From assembly GCA_001028025.1 (NCBI GenBank), contig LDAQ01000056.1:1-64000 (forward strand): 64,000 nucleotides of DNA, in the 5' to 3' direction. Source of the DNA: Faecalicatena fissicatena. GTDB taxonomy: Bacteria; Bacillota; Clostridia; Lachnospirales; Lachnospiraceae. How positions within the stretch are numbered: position 1 is the stretch's first letter; each line of letters starts with the position of its first letter. Made by a program: the position numbers and the translations under genes. Below are positions 1 to 8,751 of this stretch, one piece after another. The notes under the pieces are model-generated. The model worked only from the letters and a program-made list of their open reading frames with translations, searched no databases and had not been told where the DNA came from.

Positions 1-1
1 T

Positions 2-583
2 AACGGAATTCCTGAGCTGATCGCCAGCACACCGGCAATCGCTGACAAATGCAAAAAAGCAGGCATCCCGGTAATCGGAGATGACTGGAAGAGCCAGTTA
101 GGTGCAACCATCGTCCACAGAGCACTTGCAAAACTGTTCGAAGACAGGGGAATCAAGATCACAAAATCTTATCAGCTTAACTATGCTGGAAATACAGACT
201 TTATCAACCTGGTTATGCGCGGTGAGACAAAGCATGTTACAAAGCATGACGCCATCGCAAGTATCCTGAAACATGACGTGCCGATCGCTCCTGGATTTGC
301 TTTTGTTGACAACCAGGGTGACCAGAAGACCGCAATCATCTGCATCGAAGGCCAGAAATTCGGCGGTGCTCCTGTAAACCTGAACCTGAAGCTGGATGTT
401 ATCGACAGCCCGAACTCAGGCGGAATCAGCGTTGACGCTGTAAGATGCTGCATGCTCGCAAAAGACAGAGGACTTGCAGGCGCAATCGAAGAACCAAGCT
501 CCTACTTCATGAAACACCCACCGGTACAGCATCCTGACGATCAGTGCCGCGCTATGCTGGAAGACTATATCGCTGGTAAATAA
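2..583 (+). CDS. ino1: Inositol-3-phosphate synthase, C-terminal part (partial at window edge)
   Basis: The first 193 codons visible are the C-terminal half of a myo-inositol-1-phosphate synthase of the archaeal/actinobacterial type, which converts glucose 6-phosphate to inositol 3-phosphate with NAD. The stretch GDDWKSQLGAT, followed by HRALAKLFEDRG and YQLNYAGNTDF, is the signature of this family around the active-site lysines. The gene starts upstream of the window. It ends 200 bp before the pentose-phosphate genes and is followed by two hairpins, so it probably forms its own transcription unit. The assignment rests on recalled family motifs; the N-terminal Rossmann part cannot be checked here. 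Confidence 0.88.
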   Translation, partial: NGIPELIASTPAIADKCKKAGIPVIGDDWKSQLGATIVHRALAKLFEDRGIKITKSYQLNYAGNTDFINLVMRGETKHVTKHDAIASILKHDVPIAPGFAFVDNQGDQKTAIICIEGQKFGGAPVNLNLKLDVIDSPNSGGISVDAVRCCMLAKDRGLAGAIEEPSSYFMKHPPVQHPDDQCRAMLEDYIAGK

Positions 584-610
584 GCCTATTGACTCCTTCA
601 CTTTATAATT

Positions 611-660
611 CCCGCAGCAGGCCGGATGGGTTTGCATCCCCATCCGGCAGCTGCCGCGGG
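611..660. repeat. Long GC-rich hairpin after ino1
   Basis: GCCGGATGGG (621-630) pairs exactly with CCCATCCGGC (639-648). The stem continues outward, CCCGCAGCAG against CTGCCGCGGG, with one wobble, giving about 20 bp in all. No T-tract follows, so it is a transcript-end stabiliser or half of a tandem terminator rather than a complete intrinsic terminator. Confidence 0.6.
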
Positions 661-704
661 AAACAAATATCAGGCAGACTGCTGCCCTGTATTTGACTGA
701 AATA

Positions 705-752
705 TGCTGCGAAATTGCAAGATTGTACCTTCCGCAATTTTGCAGCATTTTC
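705..752 (+). terminator. Intrinsic terminator between ino1 and rpe
   Basis: TGCTGCGAAATTGC (705-718) pairs with GCAATTTTGCAGCA (734-747) through 14 positions with one wobble, and TTTTC follows at once. It should end the ino1 transcript before the rpe-transketolase operon. Confidence 0.7.
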
Positions 753-783
753 TAACTAAAAAACGAAAACCGGGAGGTAACTC

Positions 784-1449
784 ATGATAAAATTAGCACC
801 TTCAATTCTTTCCGCTGATTTTGCAGAACTCAGGAAAGAGATCACCATTTTGCATCTCTCTCCCGCCGATTATATACATATCGACGTCATGGATGGCATG
901 TTTGTCCCCAACATTTCAATCGGCCTGCCCGTCATCCAGTCCATACGCAGATATACCGACAAACCGTTTGATGTACATTTGATGATTGAGGAGCCTTACC
1001 GTTATATAAACGACTTTGTAAGGGCCGGCGCAGACATCATCACAGTACATGCAGAGGCCTGCCGCCATCTTAACCGCACCATCCAGGCGATTAAGAACCA
1101 GGGGATAAAAGCCGGGGTCGTTCTGAATCCCGCCACACCGCTCTCTTCTATAGAATATGTACTGGAAGATGTGGATATGGTGCTTCTTATGACTGTAAAT
1201 CCAGGATTCGGCGGAGCATCATTTATTCCAAATGTACTTCCGAAGATCACACGGCTCCGTGAGATGATTGACGAGATGGAGCTTACCGTGGATATTGAAG
1301 TCGACGGGGGGATCAAACTGGAGAATGTCAAAGATGTCATCAAAGCCGGCGCAAACGTAATTGTGGCAGGCTCCTCAGTATTCAGCGAGGATACATCTGT
1401 GAATATTGAGAATTTCTATAAAAAATTTGAGGAGGCAACTAATGAATAA
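784..1449 (+). CDS. rpe: Ribulose-phosphate 3-epimerase
   Basis: A 221-residue TIM-barrel enzyme that interconverts ribulose 5-phosphate and xylulose 5-phosphate in the pentose phosphate pathway. Family motifs are all present: APSILSADFA at the N terminus, HIDVMDGMFVPN and DVHLMIEEP with the metal and catalytic residues, VNPGFGGASFIP for phosphate binding, and DGGI near the C terminus. The length is normal. The start is fixed by a GGGAGGT box seven bases upstream. The stop overlaps the start of the next gene by 8 bp, so it is translationally coupled to the transketolase subunits. Confidence 0.95.
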   Translation: MIKLAPSILSADFAELRKEITILHLSPADYIHIDVMDGMFVPNISIGLPVIQSIRRYTDKPFDVHLMIEEPYRYINDFVRAGADIITVHAEACRHLNRTIQAIKNQGIKAGVVLNPATPLSSIEYVLEDVDMVLLMTVNPGFGGASFIPNVLPKITRLREMIDEMELTVDIEVDGGIKLENVKDVIKAGANVIVAGSSVFSEDTSVNIENFYKKFEEATNE

Positions 1450-2281
1450 ACAAAAACTGCAGCAAATAGCGAACGAAGTGCGCAAGGGAATCGTCACTTC
1501 CGTTCACAGTGCAAAAGCAGGCCATCCGGGCGGATCCCTTTCTGCCGCAGACCTGTTTACCTATTTATATTTTGAGGAAATGAACATCGATCCCGAAAAT
1601 CCAAAGGATCCGAACCGTGACCGTTTTGTCCTCTCCAAGGGGCACACAGCTCCGGGCCTGTACGCTGCACTTGCGCACAGAGGATATTTTCCGGTAAGCA
1701 CACTCACTACACTCCGCCAGATCGGCTCCATACTGCAGGGACATCCGGATATGAAACACATCCCCGGCGTTGATATGTCCAGCGGTTCTCTGGGACAGGG
1801 GGTATCCGCAGCCGTGGGGATGGCACTTGCTGCAAAATTAAGCAGGGATTCCTACCGTACTTATGCACTCCTGGGGGACGGTGAGATTCAGGAAGGCCAG
1901 GTATGGGAAGCTGCCATGCTTGCCGGACATCACAAACTGGATAATCTTGTTGTCATCGTAGACAATAACGGACTTCAGATCGACGGCGCAATCGACGATG
2001 TATGCTCTCCTTATCCGATCGATAAGAAGTTCGAGGCATTTAATTTCCATGTCATCAACGTAGCCGACGGCAATGACTTTGACCAGCTGAAAGCCGCTTT
2101 CGACGAGGCAAAGAATACAAAGGGCATGCCCACTGCAATCGTAATGAAGACGGTAAAAGGAAAAGGAGTTTCCTTTATGGAAAATCAGGCTTCCTGGCAT
2201 GGAACCGCACCAAACGACGAGCAGTACGCAGTTGCTATGGAAGAATTAGAAAAGGCAGGTGAAGCATTATGTCAGAAGTAA
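1442..2281 (+). CDS. Transketolase, N-terminal (TPP-binding) subunit
   Basis: A 279-residue protein matching the first half of transketolase. It carries the thiamine-diphosphate site: GHPGGSLSAADL near residue 30 and GDGEIQEGQVWEAAM ending in the NN of VDNNGLQ, the GDG-N TPP motif. The enzyme moves two-carbon units between ketose and aldose phosphates. The start MNKQKLQQ was chosen over a start 36 bp upstream because GAGGAGG lies just before it and it overlaps the rpe stop by 8 bp. Split transketolases are common in Clostridia; the partner gene follows with a 13-bp overlap. Confidence 0.94.
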   Translation: MNKQKLQQIANEVRKGIVTSVHSAKAGHPGGSLSAADLFTYLYFEEMNIDPENPKDPNRDRFVLSKGHTAPGLYAALAHRGYFPVSTLTTLRQIGSILQGHPDMKHIPGVDMSSGSLGQGVSAAVGMALAAKLSRDSYRTYALLGDGEIQEGQVWEAAMLAGHHKLDNLVVIVDNNGLQIDGAIDDVCSPYPIDKKFEAFNFHVINVADGNDFDQLKAAFDEAKNTKGMPTAIVMKTVKGKGVSFMENQASWHGTAPNDEQYAVAMEELEKAGEALCQK

Positions 2282-3207
2282 AGAGAATTGCTACCCGTGA
2301 AAGTTATGGAAACGCTCTTGTTGAACTGGGCAAAGAACATGAAGAACTCGTAGTGCTGGATGCCGACCTTGCCGCTGCAACCAAAACCGGCGTTTTTAAG
2401 AAAGCATTCCCTGAAAGATTTATCGACTGCGGCATTGCGGAGGGTAATATGATCGGCGTGGCCGCAGGTCTGGCTGCCGCAGGGAAAGTACCATTTGCAA
2501 GCTCCTTTGCAATGTTCGCGGCAGGACGTGCTTTTGAACAGGTAAGAAACTCCGTTGGATACCCGCACCTGAATGTAAAAATCGGTGCGACACATGCGGG
2601 TATTTCCGTAGGTGAAGATGGTGCTACACATCAGTGTAATGAAGATATTGCGCTTATGCGCGCGATCCCGGGCATGGTTGTCATCAATCCGGCAGATGAT
2701 GTGGAAGCACGTGCCGCAGTAAAAGCAGCTTATGAATACGATGGCCCCGTGTATCTCCGCTTTGGACGTCTGGCAGTGCCTGTAATCAATGATACGCCTG
2801 ACTACAAATTTGAACTTGGAAAAGGAATCACACTGAAAGACGGAAAAGATATCACCATCATTGCTACCGGACTGTGTGTATCTGCAGCCCTCGAAGCCGC
2901 AGAGAGACTGGCAGCTGAAGGTGTTCAGGCCAGAGTCATCAATATCCACACCATCAAGCCGCTGGATAAGGAACTGGTTATCAAAGCTGCAAAAGAGACC
3001 GGAAAGATTGTAACTGTAGAAGAACATTCTGTTATCGGAGGACTTGGAAGTGCCGTATGTGACTGCCTGAGCGAAAACTATCCGGCTAAAGTACTGAAGA
3101 TCGGCACAAACGATGTGTTTGGGGAATCCGGACCTGCTGTAAAACTGCTTGCTAAGTACGGGCTTGACGCGGATGGGATTTATACAAAGGTAAAAAGTTT
3201 TCTTTAA
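2269..3207 (+). CDS. Transketolase, C-terminal subunit
   Basis: A 312-residue partner of the preceding subunit, holding the pyrimidine-binding and C-terminal domains of transketolase. ERFIDCGIAEGNMIGVAAG with the catalytic glutamate, SSFAMFAAGRAFEQVR, and the C-terminal region around EEHSVIGGLGSAV are typical of this subunit and of the related DXP synthase and pyruvate dehydrogenase beta halves. Overlapping genes suggest stoichiometric synthesis. It is the last gene of the rpe operon; a bidirectional terminator lies about 140 bp downstream. Confidence 0.94.
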   Translation: MSEVKRIATRESYGNALVELGKEHEELVVLDADLAAATKTGVFKKAFPERFIDCGIAEGNMIGVAAGLAAAGKVPFASSFAMFAAGRAFEQVRNSVGYPHLNVKIGATHAGISVGEDGATHQCNEDIALMRAIPGMVVINPADDVEARAAVKAAYEYDGPVYLRFGRLAVPVINDTPDYKFELGKGITLKDGKDITIIATGLCVSAALEAAERLAAEGVQARVINIHTIKPLDKELVIKAAKETGKIVTVEEHSVIGGLGSAVCDCLSENYPAKVLKIGTNDVFGESGPAVKLLAKYGLDADGIYTKVKSFL

Positions 3208-3347
3208 AAACAAACAACAAAACAAATTGCACTAAGCCGCAAACTAAGGCAGTTTGAGATGCGTATGTTTTTCGAGAGGAATGTTGCCTGTCAGGGATGA
3301 ATAACGGGATTTCCAGGGTCTTTAATGAGGCCTGGCTATCCGATAAC

Positions 3348-3389
3348 AAAAAAGTGATGCCTTGCTTCATATCAAGAGCATCACTTTTT
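3348..3389. terminator. Bidirectional terminator between convergent genes
   Basis: AAAAAGTGATGC (3349-3360) and GCATCACTTTTT (3378-3389) pair perfectly around a 17-base loop, giving T-tracts on both strands. It separates the transketolase operon (+) from the dehydrogenase gene ending at 3452 (-). Confidence 0.8.
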
Positions 3390-3451
3390 AATTATCAATA
3401 AACCATTTACTGCGTTCATCAATCCTGATTCTCTAAAACCGGCCAGTGGTT

Positions 3452-4402
3452 TCACACAATCGGATTATGAGGCGCTTCGCCCCTGAACACTCTCAGGACT
3501 GACTCTGCTGTCATAACCGATGTTTCCTCACAGTTGTCATATGTCTCAGCCGCTATATGCGGTCCTGCAATATAATTATCGAATCCAAAGAGAGGATTCT
3601 GCAGATCCACCGGTTCGCTTTCGAATACATCGGTTCCAAGGCCTCCGATTTTACCGTTTTTTAATGCTTCTGCAGCGGCTTTTTCATCCACTATGCTGCC
3701 CCTTGCTGTATTTACTATGAGCACGCCGTCTTTCATTTTATTAATGCTGTCTTCACATATCAAATGGTATGTCTCATCTGTGGCAGGCAGGTGAAGGGAC
3801 AGAATATCTGATTCCGCCAGTACTCTGTCCAGAGTCGTAATTTCTACTCCGAGTTTTCTGGCTGCATCTTCGTTCGGGTACTTGTCGAAAGCTATCATTT
3901 TGGGATGAAAACCGGTAAGTTTTTCCGCGGTATTCCTGGCGATTGCTCCGAATCCCAGGAACCCCACTGTCCGGCTCTTCATTTCGTGGAACATGGGGCG
4001 GGTCCATTCTCCTTTTCGAACGGACTTATTCAGTTCGGGCACCCGTCTGAGAAGCGCCAGCATCAGGGCCACAGTCTGCTCTGCTACTGCAGTGGAATTA
4101 ATCCCCGGACAATTGCATACCACTATTCCATGCCTTTTTGCTGCTTCCAGATCAAAATTATCCACGCCGACTCCAAATCTGGCTAATACCTTCATACGCG
4201 GCGCAAGCTGAAATATTTCTTCATCCCATGTGTCAATTCCCGCAATAACTCCATCTATATCCCCAACAATCTCTTTCAGCTCCTCAGGAGTATACGGTCT
4301 GCCATGGGGATTTTCTATAATTTCACAGCCTGCTTCTTCCAGGATTCTTTTTCCAGGCTGACAGTATTTTGAATAGTTGGTCGCCGTTACCAGTACTTTC
4401 AT
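3452..4402 (-). CDS. D-2-hydroxyacid dehydrogenase (phosphoglycerate dehydrogenase-like)
   Basis: A 316-residue NAD-dependent D-2-hydroxyacid dehydrogenase. The Rossmann motif GFLGFGAIARN sits near residue 145. The catalytic triad is present as the Arg in NTARGSIVDE, the Glu in GTDVFESEP and the His in GPHIAAET. There is no C-terminal ACT domain, so it need not be the serine-biosynthesis enzyme. It overlaps the upstream aldolase gene by 4 bp (ATGA) and is the last gene of the glycosidase operon. I infer that it reduces or oxidises a 2-keto or 2-hydroxy acid made in that sugar pathway; the substrate is unknown. Confidence 0.85.
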   Translation of the reverse strand: MKVLVTATNYSKYCQPGKRILEEAGCEIIENPHGRPYTPEELKEIVGDIDGVIAGIDTWDEEIFQLAPRMKVLARFGVGVDNFDLEAAKRHGIVVCNCPGINSTAVAEQTVALMLALLRRVPELNKSVRKGEWTRPMFHEMKSRTVGFLGFGAIARNTAEKLTGFHPKMIAFDKYPNEDAARKLGVEITTLDRVLAESDILSLHLPATDETYHLICEDSINKMKDGVLIVNTARGSIVDEKAAAEALKNGKIGGLGTDVFESEPVDLQNPLFGFDNYIAGPHIAAETYDNCEETSVMTAESVLRVFRGEAPHNPIV

Positions 4403-5334
4403 CTCTGTTCTCCTCCCATTATGTTCTGTCTGATATCGTCCGTCAGGCGCATTAACTGTTCTATCTCAGATTTTGCCGTTGCATTCAGAAGTGACGCATC
4501 TTTTGTTCTTGTATGTATTGAATGAAAGTTTCCAAGCAGTTTCTGGCAGTACTTTGCATTTACCGGATAGACCTGACGTTCAATCAGTGAGGCGATTGTA
4601 AGAAAATCAGCGGTTTTTCTGGCTTTCTCAGGGCTGTTTTCATAATTGCTGCAGAGCCATGCGTACAAATCCATATGGAAATTGGCCATTACACCGCTGA
4701 AACCGCTCGCCCCCATCTGCAGCGTTTCCAGCAGTGTAGAAGAGTTGGCATTGAAAAGTTTTAGGCTGCTGCCCTTCACGGCTTCCAGTTTCTCTCTGAT
4801 GATTTCCTCATCACAGCTTGTGTCTTTGATAAAATAGAATCTGCCGCTGTCGGCACACCACTTCAGCAATTCGGGTGAGATAATCCGCTTATATGGATAC
4901 GGGCATTCGTAGAATCCAAGCGCTGTATCTTCCGGTAATTCTGCCAGCAGCTTTTTCAGATTTTCAAGCCAAACCTCATCACTCTCCCCCTCTGCCGCCA
5001 GACGGTTTGTCAGCAGAATCACCGCATCCACTCCGGTTCCTGCAATTTGGTTGAGCTCTGCTGCCTGCTCCTCTATGGTATCTGATATATGGCCGGATGC
5101 TACCACGGGTACCCTGCCGGCTGCCTTTTCCTTGACAAACCGCGCAATCTCCACGCGCTCCTCCAGTGACAGGAAAAACATCTCGCTGGACTGGCAGTCA
5201 GCGAAAAGGCCTGCCGCTCCGCTTGTAATATACCATTCCACCAGTTTTCCCAGTGATTCATAATCTACCTCGTTCTCGTCTGTAAATGGAGTCAGCATCA
5301 CCGGATACACTCCATCAGGAAATTTCTTGTTCAT
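4399..5334 (-). CDS. Dihydrodipicolinate synthase/N-acetylneuraminate lyase family aldolase
   Basis: A 311-residue TIM-barrel class I aldolase. YPVMLTPFTDENEVDY opens the barrel, and the Schiff-base lysine is Lys170 in FIKDTSCD, with a catalytic Tyr142 in GFYECPYPY. The usual GTTGE loop of true DapA is replaced by ADCQSSEM, so lysine biosynthesis is unlikely and a sugar-acid lyase or dehydratase is more plausible. It sits between the GH106-like glycosidase (3-bp gap) and the hydroxyacid dehydrogenase (4-bp overlap), which suggests cleavage of a 2-keto-3-deoxy sugar acid to pyruvate or a related acid. That role is inferred from position. Confidence 0.82.
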   Translation of the reverse strand: MNKKFPDGVYPVMLTPFTDENEVDYESLGKLVEWYITSGAAGLFADCQSSEMFFLSLEERVEIARFVKEKAAGRVPVVASGHISDTIEEQAAELNQIAGTGVDAVILLTNRLAAEGESDEVWLENLKKLLAELPEDTALGFYECPYPYKRIISPELLKWCADSGRFYFIKDTSCDEEIIREKLEAVKGSSLKLFNANSSTLLETLQMGASGFSGVMANFHMDLYAWLCSNYENSPEKARKTADFLTIASLIERQVYPVNAKYCQKLLGNFHSIHTRTKDASLLNATAKSEIEQLMRLTDDIRQNIMGGEQR

Positions 5335-5337
5335 CTT

Positions 5338-8300
5338 TTATTCCTCCTCTTCTTTTTCCAGCCAGTACAGCGGAGCCGTCAAAATCCCCATCTCTTCCAG
5401 CCGGTATTCATATGTCCATTTATTTCCACGGGTCCGCCACAGGTTCGGGCCATACCATGTTTCAGTCCGGTCCGCATTGTGCACCGGGCCAAATGCATTG
5501 GCGCGGTTTCCGAAGATCCGAATGCGGATCTTATGTCTGCCCGCACTGACTCTTCCCAGGTTCATCCGGTAAGGTGCGTATATCAGGTTTCCTTTTTTCT
5601 CTTCATCTACTTCAATCTGCAGAAGTGCACCGCGGTATCTGGAAATCTCTGTCCAAAGCTGCCCCTCTTCTGTAACAACGGACGTCTCATATACAAGATT
5701 TCCTGCATAAAAAGGCAATCCCTGTGCCGCATAATTCCCATAATATATTTCTTTTGGATATGCTGTCAGAAGTTTTTTTCTTCCGCGCACCTGTACGCCA
5801 AACCTTCCGAGCAGCCAGCACCATTCCACATTCGTTTTCTCACCAAAAGGAATATGCAGTTCCAGAAGATTTTCCCCCTGTTTTATACATCCCAGATAAA
5901 TTTTACGGATACTCTGATCCACGTACCAGCCCCTGTCTTCCTTGCCGGACAGCCGACCATTTAAATAGATCTGTATTTTCTCCGGCCGCTCCAGTGCCAG
6001 ATAAACATCTTCAACCTGTATCTCTGCGTCTATATGGAACCGCAGTTTTAGTCTGTGCCCTTCCTTTGATTTTTCCTGATTCACCCATGGCTGTGCCAGA
6101 GCCTCCATTCGAAGCGGATAGCCTAACACCTCCCGGAAACGGTTATCCACCCGGAGCAGTTCCTCCTCCGGCTGCCATTCCCCATCGTCAAAAGCATACT
6201 CTGCCAGATCAAGAAGACAGCAGTTTTCTTCTTCCAGAATAAAGCGATCCGGTTCCGGAAGCAGTTTTTTCTTCTCCTCCGGACAGATACCGCATTTCTC
6301 TCTCAGGACTATAGGTGACGCTTCGCGCTCCGCCACAGTACTTCTGCCCGGCACCAGCCTGTAGAGAAGACTGTCATGAGCGGAAACATATGCCGTTATA
6401 ATGGTTTTTCCGTTTTCATATCTGGCTGCTTCTGCTGTGATCTTCCCGGTTAAAGTATCATACAAGCTGGGACAATACTCTCCTTTTATCTCAATTGTCA
6501 GTTTCTCAGTATAAGTGATATCCTCATTCGCGGGTTTATTCACATGGCACAAAAACAGCCATTCTGCACCGTTATCCATACGCAGCTGGTAAAACATATT
6601 TTTCGTCCGCAGCTGGTTTTCCCGGTGCTTCATTCTGGAGGGGTCAGACCCCTCTGAGCATTCTGTAAACAAATTAATGTCGCGGCAGGGCTCCAGAGCA
6701 TTCAAAAGGCTTTCCCTCTCGAAAGGAATCACCCCGCAGTTCTCTGCCAGTTTTTGAACATCACGGTTTTCTCTGCCGTCCAGGCAGGAGGGGGTTTTGC
6801 CCAGAAATAAGATTCTTCCGCCCTGAGACTGATATTCCTGCAGTCTTTTATACGTATGCTCACGGAGTGTTATACAGCCGGGTACAACGATCACTTCGTA
6901 TGCCCCCTCACCGATCAGGAATTGTGCCGTATGCAGCTCCCCGCCCTGCAACTTTTCTCCATGTCCTTCCATATCAGGTGTTTGTCCATACAGATCTGTG
7001 GATTCATCTGCGGAATCAGAATCAGGCCTGTCCAGATCTTCCAGCATGGACTCCGATATAAAATCAAAATCGATCAGCCCGTAAAGCAGCCAGGCTATAA
7101 GTTCTTCAAATTCTGTATCCAGTGTCTCCCGGATATCCGCATTGTGAGCCTGGCAGCCCCAGTACATCCAGTAGGATTCGATCGGGTGTATCACCCCGAC
7201 TCTTACCTTTGCCTTCCCCCTGGTCAGTGCGGTGTTTACTCTTGCAAAATGAACCTCCACCGCATGGTATTCTCTGTACCATGGCGACTGATAACCGATA
7301 CTCGCCGGGTAATCCCGCTTTGCCTCCCCCTCCATGGAGACCCAGGTCAGATGGGGAACCCTCACCGTCACTCCCAGCGCGGCCTGCCAGTCTCCGGCCA
7401 GCTTATGGTTCCGAAAATCAAAGGTCCATCCGGTCACCCCGTAGATCTCGCTCATCACACCCTCCCGCCCCATCTGGCGGGCAACGCTCTGAGCCTGCTT
7501 GGCCGTGGACAGCTCTCTTCTGTCGCAAAGCATATCGATCCCCGGTATACCGAAATTCATCATGGGGCGCATGGCCTCCCCTACTGCCATTGTCTGTGAA
7601 TGCAGGGTCCATTCATTCATCATATGGCCGGTCAGTGCAATTCCATGTTCTCTGCACCATGCGCCCACATGATCTCCGAAAGCTTCCGAAAACCGTTCAC
7701 ACAAATGTCGGTGGTAGAGATACCTGACCTGGGAGTAACAATTTCCTTTTTTCTCCCAGATCAATTCCGGCAGCCCCTCCAATACAGAGATTCCATATGT
7801 TTCTGTAAAGGACTCCTCGAAATCATCCGTAAAAGGCAGGATAACCGCCTTCTTCTGAAATGGCTCCTCAAGCCTTTCTTTATGTGCTATCTGCGGCTCA
7901 TCCGTAAAAATTGCCGGTATCACCGTTCCGAAATCCTCCTTGAACCGCCGGTAGTATTCTTCATGGGTGACCTCTATAAATCGGTCGATGGCTGACTTAT
8001 CCAGCGTATTTACGTAGGACTGATTATTAAACCAGGGCGTATTTCCGGAGATCTCCAGCCAGGCACACCAGATCTTTGCACCGTCATCGAGCAGGACATC
8101 CGGAGCCGCCGCACATTCATAAGATTCCAGTTTTCCTTCGGAATCCAGCGTGATCCGATAGTATCCAAGCAGCGTCCGGCTTCCACTCCTGACCGCCTTC
8201 GCTGCCGCCATATATCCTTCCTGCTGCTCTTCCTGCAGTTGATATGGCTCAAAAACCAGAAAACGCATACGGCACTTTTCGTCCTTTGTAACGATTCCTC

Positions 8301-8610
8301 CTGCCGTCCCGGAGGGCCAGCGGTCCTCATCATACAGCCAGCACAGCAGCCCTTCCTGTTTCATCCTGTCTTTACAGGCAGATACGGCATCAAAAAATTC
8401 TTCCCCCAGGTAGGGTGTATCCAGCCCCACTCTGCAGTGAATATGTGCCCCTCCCATACCCATTTCCTCAAACTGGCTGATCTGGGAAATGAGAAATTCC
8501 TTGTCCAGCCTGCAGTTCCATGCCCAGAAAGGGGCCCCCCGGTACTCTGCGGACGGATTTTGAAATAATTCCGGATCTAATATATCTTCCTCTGATTTCT
8601 TATAAAGCAT
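5338..8610 (-). CDS. Large GH106-like glycoside hydrolase
   Basis: At 1090 residues this is the largest protein here and has no signal peptide, so it should act in the cytoplasm. The N-terminal domain, PFWAWNCRLDKEFL through LLCWLYDEDRWPSG (residues about 27-105), is the hallmark of GH106/alpha-L-rhamnosidase-like proteins. Residues about 560-640 look like a class I amidotransferase-like fold (YEVIVVPGCITL), and the C-terminal 250 residues look like galactose-binding jelly rolls (IQIYLNGRLSGKED). I infer that it cleaves an imported oligosaccharide delivered by the adjacent ABC transporter. Near residue 655 the reading frame crosses a GGGGTCAGACCCC palindrome, giving EGSDPS. The specific sugar is unknown. 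Confidence 0.75.
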   Translation of the reverse strand: MLYKKSEEDILDPELFQNPSAEYRGAPFWAWNCRLDKEFLISQISQFEEMGMGGAHIHCRVGLDTPYLGEEFFDAVSACKDRMKQEGLLCWLYDEDRWPSGTAGGIVTKDEKCRMRFLVFEPYQLQEEQQEGYMAAAKAVRSGSRTLLGYYRITLDSEGKLESYECAAAPDVLLDDGAKIWCAWLEISGNTPWFNNQSYVNTLDKSAIDRFIEVTHEEYYRRFKEDFGTVIPAIFTDEPQIAHKERLEEPFQKKAVILPFTDDFEESFTETYGISVLEGLPELIWEKKGNCYSQVRYLYHRHLCERFSEAFGDHVGAWCREHGIALTGHMMNEWTLHSQTMAVGEAMRPMMNFGIPGIDMLCDRRELSTAKQAQSVARQMGREGVMSEIYGVTGWTFDFRNHKLAGDWQAALGVTVRVPHLTWVSMEGEAKRDYPASIGYQSPWYREYHAVEVHFARVNTALTRGKAKVRVGVIHPIESYWMYWGCQAHNADIRETLDTEFEELIAWLLYGLIDFDFISESMLEDLDRPDSDSADESTDLYGQTPDMEGHGEKLQGGELHTAQFLIGEGAYEVIVVPGCITLREHTYKRLQEYQSQGGRILFLGKTPSCLDGRENRDVQKLAENCGVIPFERESLLNALEPCRDINLFTECSEGSDPSRMKHRENQLRTKNMFYQLRMDNGAEWLFLCHVNKPANEDITYTEKLTIEIKGEYCPSLYDTLTGKITAEAARYENGKTIITAYVSAHDSLLYRLVPGRSTVAEREASPIVLREKCGICPEEKKKLLPEPDRFILEEENCCLLDLAEYAFDDGEWQPEEELLRVDNRFREVLGYPLRMEALAQPWVNQEKSKEGHRLKLRFHIDAEIQVEDVYLALERPEKIQIYLNGRLSGKEDRGWYVDQSIRKIYLGCIKQGENLLELHIPFGEKTNVEWCWLLGRFGVQVRGRKKLLTAYPKEIYYGNYAAQGLPFYAGNLVYETSVVTEEGQLWTEISRYRGALLQIEVDEEKKGNLIYAPYRMNLGRVSAGRHKIRIRIFGNRANAFGPVHNADRTETWYGPNLWRTRGNKWTYEYRLEEMGILTAPLYWLEKEEEE
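6638..6654. repeat. GGGGTCAGACCCC palindrome inside the glycosidase gene
   Basis: GAGGGGTCAGACCCCTC, a 17-bp palindrome, is the core of a repeat that also occurs at 46383, 54255 and 59819. Here it is read in frame as part of the GH106-like protein between the amidotransferase-like and C-terminal regions. Confidence 0.7.
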
Positions 8611-8634
8611 CTCTATACCTCGTTAATTTTAGAA

Positions 8635-8670
8635 AGGAGGATGTCTCAAAAACTTCTGGGACATCCTCCT
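8635..8670 (-). terminator. Hairpin between sugar-binding protein and glycosidase genes
   Basis: AGGAGGATGTC (8635-8645) and GACATCCTCCT (8660-8670) pair perfectly. On the minus strand TTTCT follows the stem. It probably ends most transcripts after the binding-protein gene while some read through into the glycosidase, which would explain high expression of the binding protein relative to the enzymes. No separate promoter for the glycosidase gene was seen. Confidence 0.6.
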
Positions 8671-8751
8671 GCTTCATCGTAAAATAAGTATTTGGCCGGG
8701 CGCTGTTCCCGTTTCATTATGTTTGTCTCATACTGCGCCTGTTCCGGCCCT

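Noticed and set aside
2272..3225. Long open frame on the minus strand opposite the transketolase C-terminal subunit
   Set aside because: It is the mirror of a well-supported gene; the translation is rich in Cys and has no family resemblance or RBS.
3452..4402. Serine-pathway phosphoglycerate dehydrogenase (serA)
   Set aside because: The catalytic core fits, but there is no ACT domain and no serC or serB neighbour. It is coupled to an aldolase and glycosidase, so a generic 2-hydroxyacid dehydrogenase call is safer.
4399..5334. Lysine-pathway dihydrodipicolinate synthase (dapA)
   Set aside because: The substrate loop differs (ADCQSSEM), and the gene lies in a sugar operon far from dapL and dapF.
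6856..7727. Long plus-strand frames opposite the glycosidase gene
   Set aside because: Proline- and arginine-rich translations typical of antisense frames in GC-rich codons, with no RBS or motifs.
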